From a virus, in the IMG/VR virus record IMGVR_UViG_3300032285_001316, positions 29,152 to 93,151 of that record: a stretch of DNA of 64,000 nt. One strand, 5' to 3'. The position numbers were made by a program, and so were the translations under genes. Position 1 is the first letter of the stretch, and the number at the start of each line of letters is the position of its first letter. The notes under the pieces are model-generated. The model saw only the letters and a program-made list of their open reading frames with translations. It had not been told where the DNA came from and searched no databases. Of the stretch, positions 15,910 through 23,854 are shown piece after piece.

Positions 15910-16105
15910 CTAAGTACTCCTTTAGGCACACTACACATATTGGCGTGTAGTCCCCTTTATTGGAGAACATGACTGGGATATCGGGATGTCTCTCACACAT
16001 CCCCATATCCTCGTCTAGCCAGTTGTAATTTGTTTGTGTTGGACGTTTACGCAGCCCCTTGATAGAACCGCGTAATGTCTCCCACACGTCGTGCACGCGC
16101 GACAT
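15902..16105 (-). CDS. Small protein with two Cys sites
   Basis: 67 residues, start at 16105 chosen for the GAGGAGG site. MGMCERHPDIPV and PICVVCLKEYL give C-x2-H-like and C-x2-C pairs, suggesting a treble-clef zinc site. Its beginning overlaps the end of WhiB no. 3 by 59 bases, so translation may be linked. Confidence 0.55.
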   Translation of the reverse strand: MSRVHDVWETLRGSIKGLRKRPTQTNYNWLDEDMGMCERHPDIPVMFSNKGDYTPICVVCLKEYLDD

Positions 16106-16430
16106 CTGCATCCTCCTCTTTCTTAGTAAGGACCTTCTTACGTTTCTCCATGGCACGGATGTGCTCTGGGATTATTGACTTGTCTCGTTCCATGATTCGG
16201 CGCTCATATTGTGTTGCGCCTCCCCAAATACCAAACTCCTCTTCGTTGGTAAGTGCGTAGTCTAAACACTGTTGCAGGATGTCACAGCGAGCACACACGT
16301 CGATTGCTTTAAGCATCTTGTGTGTCTTCTCACTTCCAGCACTAAACACTTCAGGAAAGAATATGTCTGGGTCAGTGTTTTGACAGTTAGCCTCATCGGC
16401 ATTGGGTACGTAGTTGATGAGGTTGAACAT
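16047..16430 (-). CDS. WhiB-like iron-sulfur regulator no. 3
   Basis: 127 residues. Cys16, DPDIFFPE, Cys46-x2-Cys49-x5-Cys55, and GIWGG at about 67-71, then a long basic and acidic tail (MEKRKKVLTKKEEDADVARA). Canonical cysteine spacing. The longer C-terminal tail may contact DNA or a partner and distinguishes it from no. 2. Preceded by GGAGG. Confidence 0.9.
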   Translation of the reverse strand: MFNLINYVPNADEANCQNTDPDIFFPEVFSAGSEKTHKMLKAIDVCARCDILQQCLDYALTNEEEFGIWGGATQYERRIMERDKSIIPEHIRAMEKRKKVLTKKEEDADVARARRVGDITRFYQGAA

Positions 16431-16440
16431 TGCATCCTCC

Positions 16441-16608
16441 TTAGGACTTCATCATGAGTGACTGCAGGTGTCGGTATGCTTCATAGTTACCTTGCGTCCA
16501 TTCATCCATGTCCTCTCCATCAAAGCCCCACATCTCCATGTCATCTTCGATGGCGCGTACACGATCGCAGATGTACTTGAAGATGTCCTCGTTACTCATG
16601 AGTGCCAC
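16441..16608 (-). CDS. Small acidic protein
   Basis: 55 residues. The GTG at 16608 overlaps the upstream TAG (TAGTG) and has AGGAG; an ATG three codons later is the alternative. Sequence is helical and acidic (RVRAIEDDMEMWGFDGEDM). Function unknown. Confidence 0.5.
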   Translation of the reverse strand: MALMSNEDIFKYICDRVRAIEDDMEMWGFDGEDMDEWTQGNYEAYRHLQSLMMKS

Positions 16609-16787
16609 TAGTTATCTTCTCCTATGATGTCGTGCTCAAGAGCGAACGGCTCGAGAGTGTTATAGTCATCGCCCAGCGTCATGTTGAGCGATATAAGGAT
16701 GTTACCGTCAGCCTGTGACATTGCCACAGCCTCGGGAGCAAACGCGAGAACGTGCTCCATGATGTCGCTTAGTGTTGCCTTACTCAT
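16608..16787 (-). CDS. Small acidic protein
   Basis: 59 residues behind AAAAGGAG. Helix (LSDIMEHVLAFAPEAVAM) followed by a strand-like part (GNILISLNMTLG) and an acidic end. No family recognised. Overlaps both neighbours slightly. Confidence 0.55.
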   Translation of the reverse strand: MSKATLSDIMEHVLAFAPEAVAMSQADGNILISLNMTLGDDYNTLEPFALEHDIIGEDN

Positions 16788-16944
16788 CTGTTTCTCCTTT
16801 TATCTCATCTATCGCTCTCCACCAGTTGAAGTGCGCGATTGTTCCTGAAGGCATATTACCGAAGATTTCAGTCACGATTTCCATCGCTCGTTTTCTTTCG
16901 TCTTGTCGTGCCTTTGCTATTGCTTGCTCCTTGTTCAGTGCCAT
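16780..16944 (-). CDS. Small helical protein
   Basis: 54 residues with AAGGAG in front. Charged helix (NKEQAIAKARQDERKRAMEI), then a GNMPSGTIAHFNWW segment. It starts inside the upstream Cys-rich gene and overlaps the next by 8 bases. Function unknown. Confidence 0.5.
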   Translation of the reverse strand: MALNKEQAIAKARQDERKRAMEIVTEIFGNMPSGTIAHFNWWRAIDEIKGETDE

Positions 16945-17059
16945 TTACTTTCTCCTTATGACAATCACACGGACACACTAGGGGTGCGTTGTTCCATTCG
17001 AACTCGTTGATACATTCGCTATGCTGGCTGGTTAGACACCACCCGAACTTCAGACTCAT
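16868..17059 (-). CDS. Small Cys/His-rich protein
   Basis: 63 residues behind AAAGGAGG. GWCLTSQHSECINEFEW then CPCDCHKEK contains six Cys/His ligands in the first half, consistent with a zinc site; the tail is low-complexity Lys/Thr/Ser. It overlaps the genes on both sides (41 and 77 bases). The motif resembles small Cys-His proteins seen in other actinophages. Confidence 0.6.
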   Translation of the reverse strand: MSLKFGWCLTSQHSECINEFEWNNAPLVCPCDCHKEKVNGTEQGASNSKGTTRRKKTSDGNRD

Positions 17060-17801
17060 CTTCCTCCTTTGTTCCTGCGTTACGATACTCCTCTGCGTAC
17101 TCTACGTCCTTGATTTCAGCAGCCTCGGGAAGGTCATACCCAGACTCGGCTGCCTTAGCTGCCTCAAGAGCATCAACCTCAGTGCGCGCTTGTACATAGT
17201 ACTTGGTTACTACCTCAACTACATAAACGCTTTTGGTTTTGCCTGGGCAGTCATCGAACCAGTCGTCAGGGTCACTAGAGTTGGCGCACCAACACCCGTC
17301 TTCATCGTCACGTTTGACATAGTCTGCGTGAGATGATGGGCTGTCCCACTCCTCCATAGAGGTAAGGATGTTAGCCTTCATCGTGTACTCTGCGCCGTAC
17401 TGTTGCTCCTCTTCCCACCAGACATCGAACTCAAGAGCAGGATACTTAGCAGACATAGCTTCAATTACAGGCAGAGGGTGACTCCACGCTGTCTCAAAAG
17501 AGATGTACACGCTTGTAGGATCAACGGAGACCTCTGCGTTACAGGCATCCCATTTCGTATTCCAGTGGGCGTTGTTCCAGTCATACCAGACACCTCCTTT
17601 AGTTTCGCCAAAGGAGCTACCCTCTACAGGAGTTCCAAGGTATTCTTCCTTTGTTAGGTCAGGCGTTACAAAGGAGTGGAATGAGAATGGGGATGGTTCA
17701 TTACCAGCAAGCTTAGGGGTGTCCTCAATGTGTTCTAGGAACGCTATGCGGTCATCCTCTGGCCCAGTAATGCTAATGCGGTTGTATACCCAGTTAGGCA
17801 T
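17019..17801 (-). CDS. YubB/Api92-like (ferredoxin-fold) protein
   Basis: 260 residues behind AAAGGAA. PNWVYNRISITG at the N-terminus, WYDWNNAHWNTKWDA in the middle and SFETAWSHPLPVIEAM, YPALEFDVWWEEE after it are the marks of the DUF1281/YubB-Api92 family, a ferredoxin-like domain widespread on plasmids and phages. The C-terminal 100 residues add a Cys patch (CWCANSSDPDDWFDDC) and an acidic tail. Function in the family is unknown; anti-defence roles have been suggested by its distribution. Confidence 0.7.
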   Translation of the reverse strand: MPNWVYNRISITGPEDDRIAFLEHIEDTPKLAGNEPSPFSFHSFVTPDLTKEEYLGTPVEGSSFGETKGGVWYDWNNAHWNTKWDACNAEVSVDPTSVYISFETAWSHPLPVIEAMSAKYPALEFDVWWEEEQQYGAEYTMKANILTSMEEWDSPSSHADYVKRDDEDGCWCANSSDPDDWFDDCPGKTKSVYVVEVVTKYYVQARTEVDALEAAKAAESGYDLPEAAEIKDVEYAEEYRNAGTKEEDESEVRVVSNQPA

Positions 17802-17829
17802 GATTATTCCTTTCGTTTGTTTGTGTTGG

Positions 17830-19779
17830 CTACACGCCAGCGTTGATTAGGTTGCGCTTGATGCCAAGGTTGACGATGCCACGACCAAGTGCGAACAGGT
17901 CATTGGTATCAGTGATGTGTACGGCTACCTCGCATCCGTGAGTATCTACGGGAGTATCATCATTGTGATACGTTTCTCGTGGGTCAGATACAAAGGCTAG
18001 TGCGGTAAGCACACCAGCACGACGGAACTCTTTGAGTAGCTTGTCACTTGCTTCGCTGTCACTCCATACACCATCAGTGATAGTGATACAGAGCTTGATA
18101 GCACGCTTAGACTCAGCAAGAACATTCTTGGCATACTTGAGCGTTTGTAGTGGCTCAGTACCACCACGACACCAAGACATGCGTACGTTAGTACTTACTC
18201 GCTCCTCAGAGGAGTAAAGGACAAACGGACGGTGGTCATAGGCAAGGACTGTAGTACTTGCGTTAGCACGATCAAGGGCACGCTTCATAGCCCACATGGA
18301 CTCGAACGCTCCCTTGGCCATACCCTGCATAGACCCAGAGATATCTAGCAGGATGACTGCCTCGATGTCTACGGCATCCTCACGCCCGATATCCCACTCA
18401 TCGAAGCACTCGTCAAGGTCAGTGCCTGTAACGTAGCGTTGGATGTTGAGACGCCCGTGCTCAGTACGGCGTAGCCAACCTGGGTCAAACTCTGCTCGCA
18501 ATCGCTCTAACTCGGTAGCAAAGGACTTGGAAGCCTGTGCTATTTCCTTAGGAACAACCTCGTCAAAGGTATCGAGACGTGATGGCTTGCCAGCATTGGT
18601 AGACGTAAGCTCAGCGTCTGCGTTGTACTGCTTGATTGTCTGGGCAATCTCACGCGCCTTAGACTGCTTGACCGTGTTGATGATGTCCTTGGCAATATCT
18701 GACAGGGACTTGTCACCAGTAGCAGAGCCACTGCCCATGGAGTCAGGCGTACCATCTTGAGCGCCCTCGTTGCCGTTGGTATCTGCGGATGTTGCGTTAT
18801 CCTGCTCGATAGCATCAGCCACACGTTCGCTAACCTTCTGCTGTTCTGCCTTGGACATGGGCTTAGACTTGGAAGCCTTCCACTCACCAGTAGCACGGTG
18901 GTCATGACCTGATGGGTCACTTACACGCTTCCACCCACTGTTGTTGTTCCAACTGTTGTTGTTCCAGTAGTCCGTAGACGTGCTAGGCAACTGGGTGATT
19001 AGTGCGTCGTACTTTTGGATAATGTCTAGCGCAACTGCGTAGTTCTTAGGGTCAGCAAGGTTGAGCACAATGTACTGGTCAATCAAGCTACCAATTTCCT
19101 GTACGTGCTGAGGCTGTTCGTACAAGTCAGCTACCTGCTTACGCAATTCCTTAGGCAAGTACTTGCGCCCATGGAGTAAAGGAAACGCTACATTCCATTG
19201 CTCAGGCTCATCCATGATGAACTTAGCGACTGCCGCCTTGAGCCAGTCAGCTACATTACCGAAACGCTTAGTCATATACATCTCGATACGCTGGTCTTCT
19301 AGAGCATTGAACGCCCGCCATAGACCCTGCTTCTGTACATCCTTGGCAAGGTTGCTACCAGCACGTGGGGTAAGGAGGATGTGGGCAATCTCGTGAAGGC
19401 TAAGCCCCTTGATGTTGAGCACGGTGTCGGGGCTGGTGAGATCCTGTAACGAGTTCTCGTGAAACCAGATGTTATCGGAGTCTGACCATGCGGGAGCGTC
19501 AGGCGTGCCCTGAGCCATCTTGCCCCCCATGTCTACACGGATGGGGCGCAAGGTAAGAGTGCTAGCGAACTTAGACACAACTTGTAGCATACGTACACGT
19601 CTAGCAGTGTCGGGGTCTAGCAGGTCGGTGTTGTAGAACTTAGGCGTGGAAATGTTTGTGTTGGTAGCATCCTCGCCTACTTGGATGTTGTCGATAGCGT
19701 CTACCATGTTCTGCACGTGCTTGTCCTTGGAGGACTGTATCGCAGACAGGATTGACTGTAGTGCGTCATCAGGGTTCAT
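17830..19779 (-). CDS. VWA-domain protein (CobT-like) with N-terminal HExxH-type motif
   Basis: 649 residues behind AAAGGAG. An N-terminal domain carries LSLHEIAHILL (His129-Glu130-Ile-Ala-His133), which looks like a zinc-metalloprotease helix. A low-complexity acidic/Asn-rich linker (about 270-370) follows, then a VWA domain with the MIDAS motif DISGS at 479-483 and ITDGVWSD further on. This layout is that of predicted metallopeptidase or CobT-like VWA proteins that work with a MoxR AAA+ ATPase, and such an ATPase is the next gene upstream. Together they may remodel or cleave a host or phage complex. The metal-chelatase reading is less likely without cobN/chlH here. Confidence 0.8.
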   Translation of the reverse strand: MNPDDALQSILSAIQSSKDKHVQNMVDAIDNIQVGEDATNTNISTPKFYNTDLLDPDTARRVRMLQVVSKFASTLTLRPIRVDMGGKMAQGTPDAPAWSDSDNIWFHENSLQDLTSPDTVLNIKGLSLHEIAHILLTPRAGSNLAKDVQKQGLWRAFNALEDQRIEMYMTKRFGNVADWLKAAVAKFIMDEPEQWNVAFPLLHGRKYLPKELRKQVADLYEQPQHVQEIGSLIDQYIVLNLADPKNYAVALDIIQKYDALITQLPSTSTDYWNNNSWNNNSGWKRVSDPSGHDHRATGEWKASKSKPMSKAEQQKVSERVADAIEQDNATSADTNGNEGAQDGTPDSMGSGSATGDKSLSDIAKDIINTVKQSKAREIAQTIKQYNADAELTSTNAGKPSRLDTFDEVVPKEIAQASKSFATELERLRAEFDPGWLRRTEHGRLNIQRYVTGTDLDECFDEWDIGREDAVDIEAVILLDISGSMQGMAKGAFESMWAMKRALDRANASTTVLAYDHRPFVLYSSEERVSTNVRMSWCRGGTEPLQTLKYAKNVLAESKRAIKLCITITDGVWSDSEASDKLLKEFRRAGVLTALAFVSDPRETYHNDDTPVDTHGCEVAVHITDTNDLFALGRGIVNLGIKRNLINAGV

Positions 19780-19826
19780 TGTTTGCTCCTTTGTTTGTAG
19801 GAGGGGGGCTTGCGCCCCCCACCTGG

Positions 19827-21248
19827 TTAGTTAGTGGAGTACTTACCGATGCTAACGCCAAGCTCGTTGGCGATAGTAGGCGCTTCAGCATCAAAGCGCA
19901 TCTTGATAGCGTCACGCTCACCGTCCATCTTGGGGTAGTTGGACAGGAGAGAGTTGACCGCGAACTCAAAGTTCAGGCTCGTAGCATGAGACACAAAGTT
20001 CTTGAGGATACGAGTGGACATTGGTACAGAGAACTCATCGTTCATCTCGGATGCTTCACGGATATTGCTAGCAAATCCTAGGAGCGTGAAGGATGGGATG
20101 AAGTTACTCTCGATGTTGGTATCGTAGGTGAACTCCAACTTAGTACCGAAGCGGTCAATCAGCGCGGCATCTTGACGGCTAGTACCTGTGTACCCAATGC
20201 CTGTGTTCTGGTCGGCAATGAATAGCACGTCGGGGTGTACCTTGATGACCTCATTGAGTGGGTCGATACGCAACTCGCGCTCTTCCAAGAGGCTAAGGAA
20301 CAACGGAGCAGCCTTAGGAGTCATACGCGTCAACTCGTTGATGAGGATAACACTAGGCTGTTGGATTGCCGTAGCCAGTTGGCTGTACTTCCAGCGGGTA
20401 GTGTTACCTACGCCTGTCGGTACGAACCTACCCTGTGTAACTGTCTGGTCAATCTGCTGGGTACATTCGATGGTTACGAATGGCAAGCCCTTGATTGCCG
20501 CGTAGTTACGGGCACTCGATGTCTTACCTGTACCAGCATCACCAGTAAGCAAGACATTGTCTTGCTTGCTACGTGCGTTGTCGTATATCTGCTCCTCAGT
20601 AAGTCCAAAGAACTTACGTGTGAAGTAGGGCTTGACATCTGGCACGGTAAGCACTGCGCCATTCTCTGCGGTGCTGGCAACGATTGTGCTGTAATCCATG
20701 TCTGGCTCACTTTCTGTTGTCGGAGGCAATCCCACGGTGGGAAGCTCGTAGATAGGCTCACTCAAAGGTTGCGAAGCAACCCCCGCGTAAGCGGGCTCTA
20801 GTACTACTGGCTGTTCTACGGGAACAGGAACAACCTGAATGCTAGGGCTTACTACCACTGGGGTAGCAACAAGATACTTAGCAAGTACTGCTGGGTTAGC
20901 GATCGCGGCATCCATCACTTCGTCATAGACTTCGTGGAATGGGCGACCACTTACCGTATCCATATCCTTTACTGTGCGTACAAGCTTCTGTACTAGCACG
21001 GTAGGGGTGATTGGGAACTGAAGCATCTGGTAATCGGCTGGGGTAAGGGCTACTGACATAGGCACGCCTACGCTATCACCTACGAAGCTCAGCACATCTC
21101 CACCAGATAGCTCTCGCCAAGCACCTGCCGTACCCCTAAGCCCCTTACCATCACGGGTGAACCTACGGATATTGCCGTCTTGTAGAGGCACAATAACTAC
21201 CTGCTGAATACCTGTTGGGGTATCTTGCTGAAGGATAGTCGCGAACAT
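19827..21248 (-). CDS. MoxR/CobS-type AAA+ ATPase
   Basis: 473 residues. Residues 1-200 are a variable N-terminal part; the AAA+ core has Walker A GDAGTGKT (236-243), Walker B VILINE (300-305, Asn in place of the usual Asp, as in several CobS/CbbQ relatives), sensor-like FIADQNTG and an Arg-finger region LIDRFG. MoxR ATPases act as chaperones for VWA partners; the VWA gene follows 47 bases downstream, so the pair is probably co-transcribed. It starts right at the stop of the small acidic gene upstream (1-base overlap). Confidence 0.85.
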   Translation of the reverse strand: MFATILQQDTPTGIQQVVIVPLQDGNIRRFTRDGKGLRGTAGAWRELSGGDVLSFVGDSVGVPMSVALTPADYQMLQFPITPTVLVQKLVRTVKDMDTVSGRPFHEVYDEVMDAAIANPAVLAKYLVATPVVVSPSIQVVPVPVEQPVVLEPAYAGVASQPLSEPIYELPTVGLPPTTESEPDMDYSTIVASTAENGAVLTVPDVKPYFTRKFFGLTEEQIYDNARSKQDNVLLTGDAGTGKTSSARNYAAIKGLPFVTIECTQQIDQTVTQGRFVPTGVGNTTRWKYSQLATAIQQPSVILINELTRMTPKAAPLFLSLLEERELRIDPLNEVIKVHPDVLFIADQNTGIGYTGTSRQDAALIDRFGTKLEFTYDTNIESNFIPSFTLLGFASNIREASEMNDEFSVPMSTRILKNFVSHATSLNFEFAVNSLLSNYPKMDGERDAIKMRFDAEAPTIANELGVSIGKYSTN

Positions 21249-21535
21249 TACTTATCTCCTTTGTTGTTTAGAACAATGCGCTTGTATTGGACATTGTCTG
21301 TGTGGTTGTTTACGTACTCGCTATCAAACTCGATGCGACTACTGGGTAGGTCATTGTCTAACAACCTATCCTCTAAGTACCTGACTAGGTCAAGCACTGC
21401 GTAGGGGTCATTACTTGTGTCGAAGTACAGGGCATCTAGTACCGTGTACAACTCTCGTGCCGTAAACACTACGTCTACGGTTGTGCTGTCGATGGGGTCT
21501 AGAGTCTCTACAACCTCATCATCTATCTCTAACAT
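21248..21535 (-). CDS. Small acidic protein upstream of the MoxR-VWA pair
   Basis: 95 residues behind AAAGGAG. Very acidic (MLEIDDEVVETLDPIDS), with a helical middle (ARELYTVLDALYF, YAVLDLVRYLEDRLL). Its stop overlaps the ATPase start by one base (TAATG), so it may be a third component of that system. No known family. Confidence 0.6.
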   Translation of the reverse strand: MLEIDDEVVETLDPIDSTTVDVVFTARELYTVLDALYFDTSNDPYAVLDLVRYLEDRLLDNDLPSSRIEFDSEYVNNHTDNVQYKRIVLNNKGDK

Positions 21536-21578
21536 GGGCTCTCCTTTTGACTCATCAGGCTAGGCTCTTACCTAGCGA

Positions 21579-21608
21579 CGTGTAGCCCCCACACACAAGG
21601 GCTACACG
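21579..21608 (-). promoter_or_regulatory. 10-bp perfect hairpin in a 96-base gap
   Basis: CGTGTAGCCC pairs with GGGCTACACG across a 10-base loop, between the 55-residue Cys-rich gene and the small acidic gene. There is no U-tract on the minus strand, so an RNA processing or stability role is likelier than termination. Confidence 0.5.
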
Positions 21609-21631
21609 TTTCGTCATCTCCGAAGAGGGGC

Positions 21632-21799
21632 TCAGATAATCTCTGTGCGTGTCTCGCAGTAATCTACGCAACTAGGGCAGTCAGGGTCACCACAAGGGCA
21701 AGGCTCACCGTCTAGGTATGCGTACATCTTTGCGAGTGCTTCATCCTCACTGTCTGCTGTGACAGTGTAGGACTCTCCTGTGAGGATTGTGTACTCCAT
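21632..21799 (-). CDS. Small Cys-rich protein
   Basis: 55 residues behind AAGGAG; ATG overlaps the upstream TAA. Strand-like start (EYTILTGESYTVTADSEDEA) and a C-terminal CPCGDPDCPSC cluster, a probable zinc site. Similar Cys patches occur in several small genes of this block. Confidence 0.6.
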   Translation of the reverse strand: MEYTILTGESYTVTADSEDEALAKMYAYLDGEPCPCGDPDCPSCVDYCETRTEII

Positions 21800-21957
21800 T
21801 ACTTACTCCTTAGGTTGAGTAGTACTAGGGCTAGTGCGCTCCCTAGGGCTACGGCTATGCTGACGGAATTGTTTGTGTTGGCAAGGCTTGCGCCTAGTGC
21901 GCTTGTCACGCCTAGCAGGGCGCACATTGTCGCGCCTAGCTTGAGATACCTAATCAC
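21799..21957 (-). CDS. Small two-span membrane protein, holin-like in form
   Basis: 52 residues from GTG, overlapping the upstream TGA (GTGA) and the downstream ATG (TAATG). Two hydrophobic stretches, GATMCALLGVTSALGASLA and SIAVALGSALALVLLNL, are separated by a short NTNNS turn; the ends are basic. The form is that of class II holins, but it is not next to the endolysin, so it may be another membrane effector. Confidence 0.55.
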   Translation of the reverse strand: MIRYLKLGATMCALLGVTSALGASLANTNNSVSIAVALGSALALVLLNLRSK

Positions 21958-22205
21958 TTTGCGCTCCAATCAACTTGGTAGTACAAGTCCATGTGTAACT
22001 TGTACTCGTACTCTGACTCTTCTTGTGAGTTTGAGTAGGCGTCGTTGATTAGCTCCCAACCGTAATTGGCAGACTCATCTTTGACGTAGGTCTGTACTGC
22101 GTACCATGAGTCACCGTCGCTCTGGTCTACCAAGATAGTCAGGTAGTAATCATCGCTGTACTCGTGTAGTACATTCTCTGTTTCTTCCCAAGTGACTAGG
22201 GACAT
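21954..22205 (-). CDS. Unknown acidic protein
   Basis: 83 residues; start at 22205 chosen because of AAAGGAGC at ideal spacing, rather than an in-frame ATG at 22286. Sequence is acidic and aromatic (DYYLTILVDQSDGDSWYAVQ, ESEYEYKLHMDLYYQVDW). Probably a small alpha/beta fold. Function unknown. Confidence 0.6.
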   Translation of the reverse strand: MSLVTWEETENVLHEYSDDYYLTILVDQSDGDSWYAVQTYVKDESANYGWELINDAYSNSQEESEYEYKLHMDLYYQVDWSAK

Positions 22206-22445
22206 TGCTTGCTCCTTTGTTATGTGTGTGAGAGTAGGCAGTTTAGACACTTGCCTAGGTGCTTCCTTTGATCCAAGGGCGGTCACTTTAACGGCTCGTG
22301 CTACGGACGCTCGTCATGATTGCCTAACGCGGTCATAAATCGCGACTATTTCAAAGGTCTACTATGAGCCAAGACATCATCACTAGCCCTTGCGGGGGGA
22401 CTATAGTCTCGTCACTGCGCGCCCTCAGGCATAGTTACCTCTTAC
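22206..22445 (-). other. Non-coding interval in the minus block
   Basis: 240 bases with no credible gene on either strand. It contains a GACTATAGTC palindrome and a GC-rich CCCCCCGCAAGGG run, and ends in the AAAGGAG leader of the gene at 22205. It may hold a promoter or 5' leader; no convincing -35/-10 pair is seen. Confidence 0.5.
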
Positions 22446-22613
22446 CTATCGAGAATTACATCTCTCTAGGAAGTTCTTGACGGCTTCACTCTTGGTGAAG
22501 TCGAAGTACTGGCAGTGCTCTAGGTAGGCGTGGATACCATCCACTACTACGGCTGAACACTCCCAAGCACCTTGAGAGGTACGTCTTACGGATACGTCAC
22601 TCTTGGTAACCAT
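22446..22613 (-). CDS. Small unknown protein
   Basis: 55 residues; start in a TAATG overlap. Strand-rich first half (DVSVRRTSQGAWECSAVVVD) and a helical end with Cys residues. No recognised family. Last gene before a 240-base non-coding gap. Confidence 0.55.
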   Translation of the reverse strand: MVTKSDVSVRRTSQGAWECSAVVVDGIHAYLEHCQYFDFTKSEAVKNFLERCNSR

Positions 22614-22822
22614 TAGTCCGTGTACCCTTCTACGAGCGTGCCATCTTCGGCAAGACTATCTGCGTAGTCTGCTTCTCCTACACGGTAGGCGATAGGGTCG
22701 CACAACCTAAGAATTGCGGAAGGCGAAAAGCTTACGTACCCCATCTTGTAGATTGGGTAAACCTCATCGAGCATCTCTTCGTAAAGCTCAATGAACTTCT
22801 CGTGTGTGATTGTTGTTGCCAT
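22613..22822 (-). CDS. Small acidic protein
   Basis: 69 residues behind AAGGAG. Helical N-terminus (HEKFIELYEEMLDEVYPIYK), then ILRLCDPIAYRVGEADYAD. Function unknown. TAATG overlap with the next gene. Confidence 0.55.
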   Translation of the reverse strand: MATTITHEKFIELYEEMLDEVYPIYKMGYVSFSPSAILRLCDPIAYRVGEADYADSLAEDGTLVEGYTD

Positions 22823-22832
22823 GAGTATCTCC

Positions 22833-23174
22833 TTAGTTCTTGTGTGTGATTAGTGTTAGTACTTCTTCGAGCTTAGAGTCGGATAGACCTAGGTCATCTC
22901 CCTCATCATCTACGCCCCCAACTAGGATGGCGTCGCCCATGATGATGTCTGTCGCCCCAAAGCGCGTTCTAAAGAGCAACGTCGCTAAGAGGTTGAGAGG
23001 TAAGCCGTCGAGCTTTCCCTCTTCGTTGACGTACATAGTGAGGTCATCATCTAGGCTAACGGCTTCGATGTATCCTCCTACGGCGTCGCTAATGACTCTG
23101 TATGAGCCCTCAGGTGCGTCTAGGTCGACTGTCTGTATGCTCTTAGAGGCTCTGACAATAAGTGCTTTGCGCAT
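22833..23174 (-). CDS. DUF3846-like protein
   Basis: 113 residues. EGSYRVISDAVGGYIEAVSL, DLTMYVNEEGKLDGLPLN and LATLLF then DIIMGDAILVGG follow the DUF3846 pattern (G-x-IE-V, NEEGKL-G-P-N, D-I-x-G-x-x-V), common in phages and mobile elements of Gram-positive hosts. Its role is unknown. It overlaps the upstream coiled-coil gene by one base. Confidence 0.75.
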   Translation of the reverse strand: MRKALIVRASKSIQTVDLDAPEGSYRVISDAVGGYIEAVSLDDDLTMYVNEEGKLDGLPLNLLATLLFRTRFGATDIIMGDAILVGGVDDEGDDLGLSDSKLEEVLTLITHKN

Positions 23175-23434
23175 TAGAGGCTCCTCTCTATGTATTCTGA
23201 TTGTGCTTTGACTAGACGCTTTAGGGCGCTAATCGTGTCGTGCATTTTCTCTACGCGATGCTCATAGGCGTTGACTGTTGCCTCTAGGTCTCGCTCTAGG
23301 TCTTTCTCCACACTAGAAAGGTTCTCTACTGTGAACTGATGCTCTAGCAAGTACCTTTCGTAATTGCTAATGTCTTGCGCTTTGTCTGCGAATAGAAGCT
23401 CATACTCCCACTCCGCTAATGGCTCTTTGCTCAT
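23174..23434 (-). CDS. Small coiled-coil protein
   Basis: 86 residues behind AAAGGAG. Nearly all helical, with heptad-like charged repeats (SSVEKDLERDLEATVNAYEH, VEKMHDTISALKRLV). No catalytic motif. Probably oligomeric; it overlaps the DUF3846 gene start. Confidence 0.6.
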   Translation of the reverse strand: MSKEPLAEWEYELLFADKAQDISNYERYLLEHQFTVENLSSVEKDLERDLEATVNAYEHRVEKMHDTISALKRLVKAQSEYIERSL

Positions 23435-23746
23435 CTTGCTTTGCTCCTTTACTCTAGGGCTACCCTAAGGACGCCCAAGCTTGTGGGGGTTCTAGGGGGC
23501 GAGAGCCCCCTAAGTCTCTTTCGAGAGGCTTTGTGTGTTATCTAGAGAGATAAAGACTTATAGAGAGAGACACACATACGTCTATACACGCTCTCCCTAT
23601 AAGCCCTCACCTGTTACATATGACATACCCTAAGAGAGTTTCTCTATCGTGGGGATTCTGTCTTATGCCTGACTTATGTACATACCATGCCTAAGAGTGA
23701 CTCTCACCCTTGTTAGCCTATGGCGATGTGCTTCCTAAGCCTAGAA

Positions 23747-23780
23747 ACACAAAAAGCCCTACAGGCTTACCTGTAAGGCT
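23747..23780 (-). terminator. Intrinsic terminator, minus strand
   Basis: On the minus strand AGCCTTACAGG, loop TAAG and CCTGTAGGGCT form a stem with one mismatch, followed by TTTTTGTGTTT. It lies downstream of the 23877 gene and would stop its transcript. Confidence 0.7.
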
Positions 23781-23810
23781 CTCTCTGATGCTAGTACCTG
23801 ATACGAGTAA

Positions 23811-23854
23811 GGGGGGCTAGTCTGCGACCTGGCGGTACACTCGCTTAGCCCCCC
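23811..23854 (-). terminator. GC-rich hairpin downstream of the 23877 gene
   Basis: GGGGGGCTA (23811-23819) pairs with TAGCCCCCC (23846-23854) around a 26-base loop that has its own GCGA/TCGC pair. It begins about 20 bases after the stop codon. There is little U-tract; it may act with the terminator 30 bases further on. Confidence 0.55.

Noticed and set aside
19752-20801. Plus-strand frames of 109 and 188 codons across the ATPase gene
   Set aside because: They run antisense to clear AAA+ motifs and lack start signals.
13902-21877. Recurring string CCAACACAAACAA on both strands (13902, 16028, 17814, 21864)
   Set aside because: Two copies are within coding frames (Thr/Asn/Gln codons), one is in a leader and one by a terminator; no constant position relative to genes, so probably chance in A-rich sequence.
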